From NCBI RefSeq assembly GCF_038397775.1, contig NZ_CP151650.1, forward strand, positions 2,790,001 through 2,854,000: a stretch of DNA of 64,000 bases. The letters are read 5' to 3'. Source of the DNA: Pseudomonas sp. RC10. Lineage in GTDB: Bacteria; Pseudomonadota; Gammaproteobacteria; Pseudomonadales; Pseudomonadaceae. The position numbers and the translations under genes are program-made. Of the stretch, positions 63,344-64,000 are shown piece by piece (position 1 is the stretch's first letter; the number at the start of each line of letters is the position of its first letter). Under the pieces are notes generated by a model. The model saw only the letters and a program-made list of their open reading frames with translations. It was not told the DNA's origin and ran no database searches.

Positions 63344-64000
63344 GTAAGGTCGACAACGAAAACCTGTATCGGATGCGGGCTTTCAAAAACAAGCTGGCGA
63401 TGGTCCTGAGTTGCGGCGCGACCGTGTTCGGTCTGCTGTGGCTGGTGTGGATTCTGATCACCACCCTGGTCAACGGTTTCCAGGCGCTGAACCTGCGCCT
63501 GTTCACCGAAATGACCCCGCCGCCAGGCGCTGAGGGCGGTCTGGCCAACGCGTTCTACGGCAGCTTCCTGATGTCCGGCATCGGTCTGTTGATCGGCACC
63601 CCTATCGGCCTGATGGCCGGTATCTGGCTGGCGGAATTCGCGCGCCACACCAAGCTGGGCAACGCCGTTCGCTTCATCAACGACATCTTGCTGTCGGCGC
63701 CGTCGATCGTACTCGGTCTGTTTGTCTACACCGCCGTGATCCTGCCGATCAGTGCCGTGACCGACCACCGCATAGGCTTTTCGGCCTTCGCCGGTGCGCT
63801 CGCTCTGGCGTTGCTGGTGATTCCGGTCGTGGTGCGTACCACCGACGAAATGCTGCAACTGCAACCGGCGACCATGCGTGAAGCGGCGCTGGCCCTTGGC
63901 GTTCCGCAGTGGAAACTGACCCTGCAGATCGTCCTGCGTGCCGCCCGTGCCGGTGTCATCACCGGTATCTTGCTGGCCCTGGCGCGCATCACCGGCGAGA
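63340..64000 (+). CDS. pstA: Phosphate ABC transporter permease PstA (partial, runs off window)
   Basis: ATG 63340 overlaps the pstC stop as ATGA. The visible 220 residues contain helix 1 (GATVFGLLWLVWILITTLVN), LIGTPIGLMAGIWLAEFARH, NDILLSAPSIVLGLFVYTAV and the EAA loop REAALALGVPQWKLTLQIVL of PstA. The C-terminus lies beyond the window, where pstB and phoU would be expected. Confidence 0.93.
   Translation, partial: MSKVDNENLYRMRAFKNKLAMVLSCGATVFGLLWLVWILITTLVNGFQALNLRLFTEMTPPPGAEGGLANAFYGSFLMSGIGLLIGTPIGLMAGIWLAEFARHTKLGNAVRFINDILLSAPSIVLGLFVYTAVILPISAVTDHRIGFSAFAGALALALLVIPVVVRTTDEMLQLQPATMREAALALGVPQWKLTLQIVLRAARAGVITGILLALARITGE

Noticed and set aside
1..64000. tRNA and rRNA genes
   Set aside because: No cloverleaf, TTCGA-type T-loop context or rRNA-like sequence was noticed in any intergenic gap; a covariance-model scan was not possible.

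Overview
The window looks like chromosomal DNA of a Pseudomonas of the fluorescens/syringae lineage. It has high GC, many intergenic REP doublets (inverted pairs of GTAGGAG/GTGGGAG-type repeats), Pseudomonas-type gene families (OprD porin, TgpA, DUF58, a HutC-like regulator, complete kdpFABCDE) and a short spaced B-family DNA polymerase II. This assignment rests on gene content and repeats seen by eye; no database was searched.

Layout. 1-4.7 kb: a triheme cytochrome c downstream of a truncated gene, an SDR, a DHA2-type exporter and a small acidic disordered protein. 4.7-12.9 kb: a catabolic regulon made of a HutC/GntR regulator, a polar amino-acid type ABC importer, a D-2-hydroxyacid dehydrogenase-like FAD enzyme, an FMN L-2-hydroxyacid oxidase and a divergent 2OG-Fe(II)-type oxygenase. 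Three GTxTAxAC palindromes at its promoters are likely operators. 13.1-21.4 kb: kdpFABC, then the sensor kdpD and regulator kdpE. 21.5-22.7 kb: an IS110-family element inserted exactly into a REP repeat with CT at both junctions; its 204-base leader looks able to encode a bridge RNA.

22.8-30.7 kb: patatin-like protein, small lipoprotein, MoxR-DUF58-TgpA-CHAD group, thioesterase and small membrane protein. 31-37.4 kb: chemoreceptor, TatD, lytic transglycosylase, quinone-oxidoreductase-like MDR and RidA-like protein. A 139-bp nested palindrome lies between tatD and the transglycosylase. 37.5-38.5 kb: a gene-free array of seven REP doublets at an exact 149-bp period. 38.6-44.8 kb: LysR with a divergent ArgD-like aminotransferase, secreted M20 peptidase and polB.

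45-51.3 kb: a sugar operon (27-codon leader frame, RbsA/RbsC/RbsB-like importer, LacI regulator, xylulokinase) with a perfect 12-bp LacI-type palindrome upstream and a terminator at its end. 51.5-57.4 kb: DoxX, ABM-type monooxygenase and SDR beside a divergent LysR; a second LysR; a DHA2 exporter divergent from an NTF2-like protein. 57.4-60.8 kb: small unknown protein, cupin, OprD porin, second ABM protein and a Gly/Ser-rich secreted protein. 61-64 kb: the start of the phosphate operon (pstS, pstC, partial pstA) behind two PhoB-box-like sequences, with a 28-bp perfect palindrome between pstS and pstC.

Most adjacent functions are ordinary Pseudomonas accessory metabolism. The most distinctive items are the IS110/REP junction with its candidate bridge RNA, the three-operator hydroxyacid regulon, the seven-unit REP array, the nested palindrome before tatD, and the coupled leader frame of the sugar operon.
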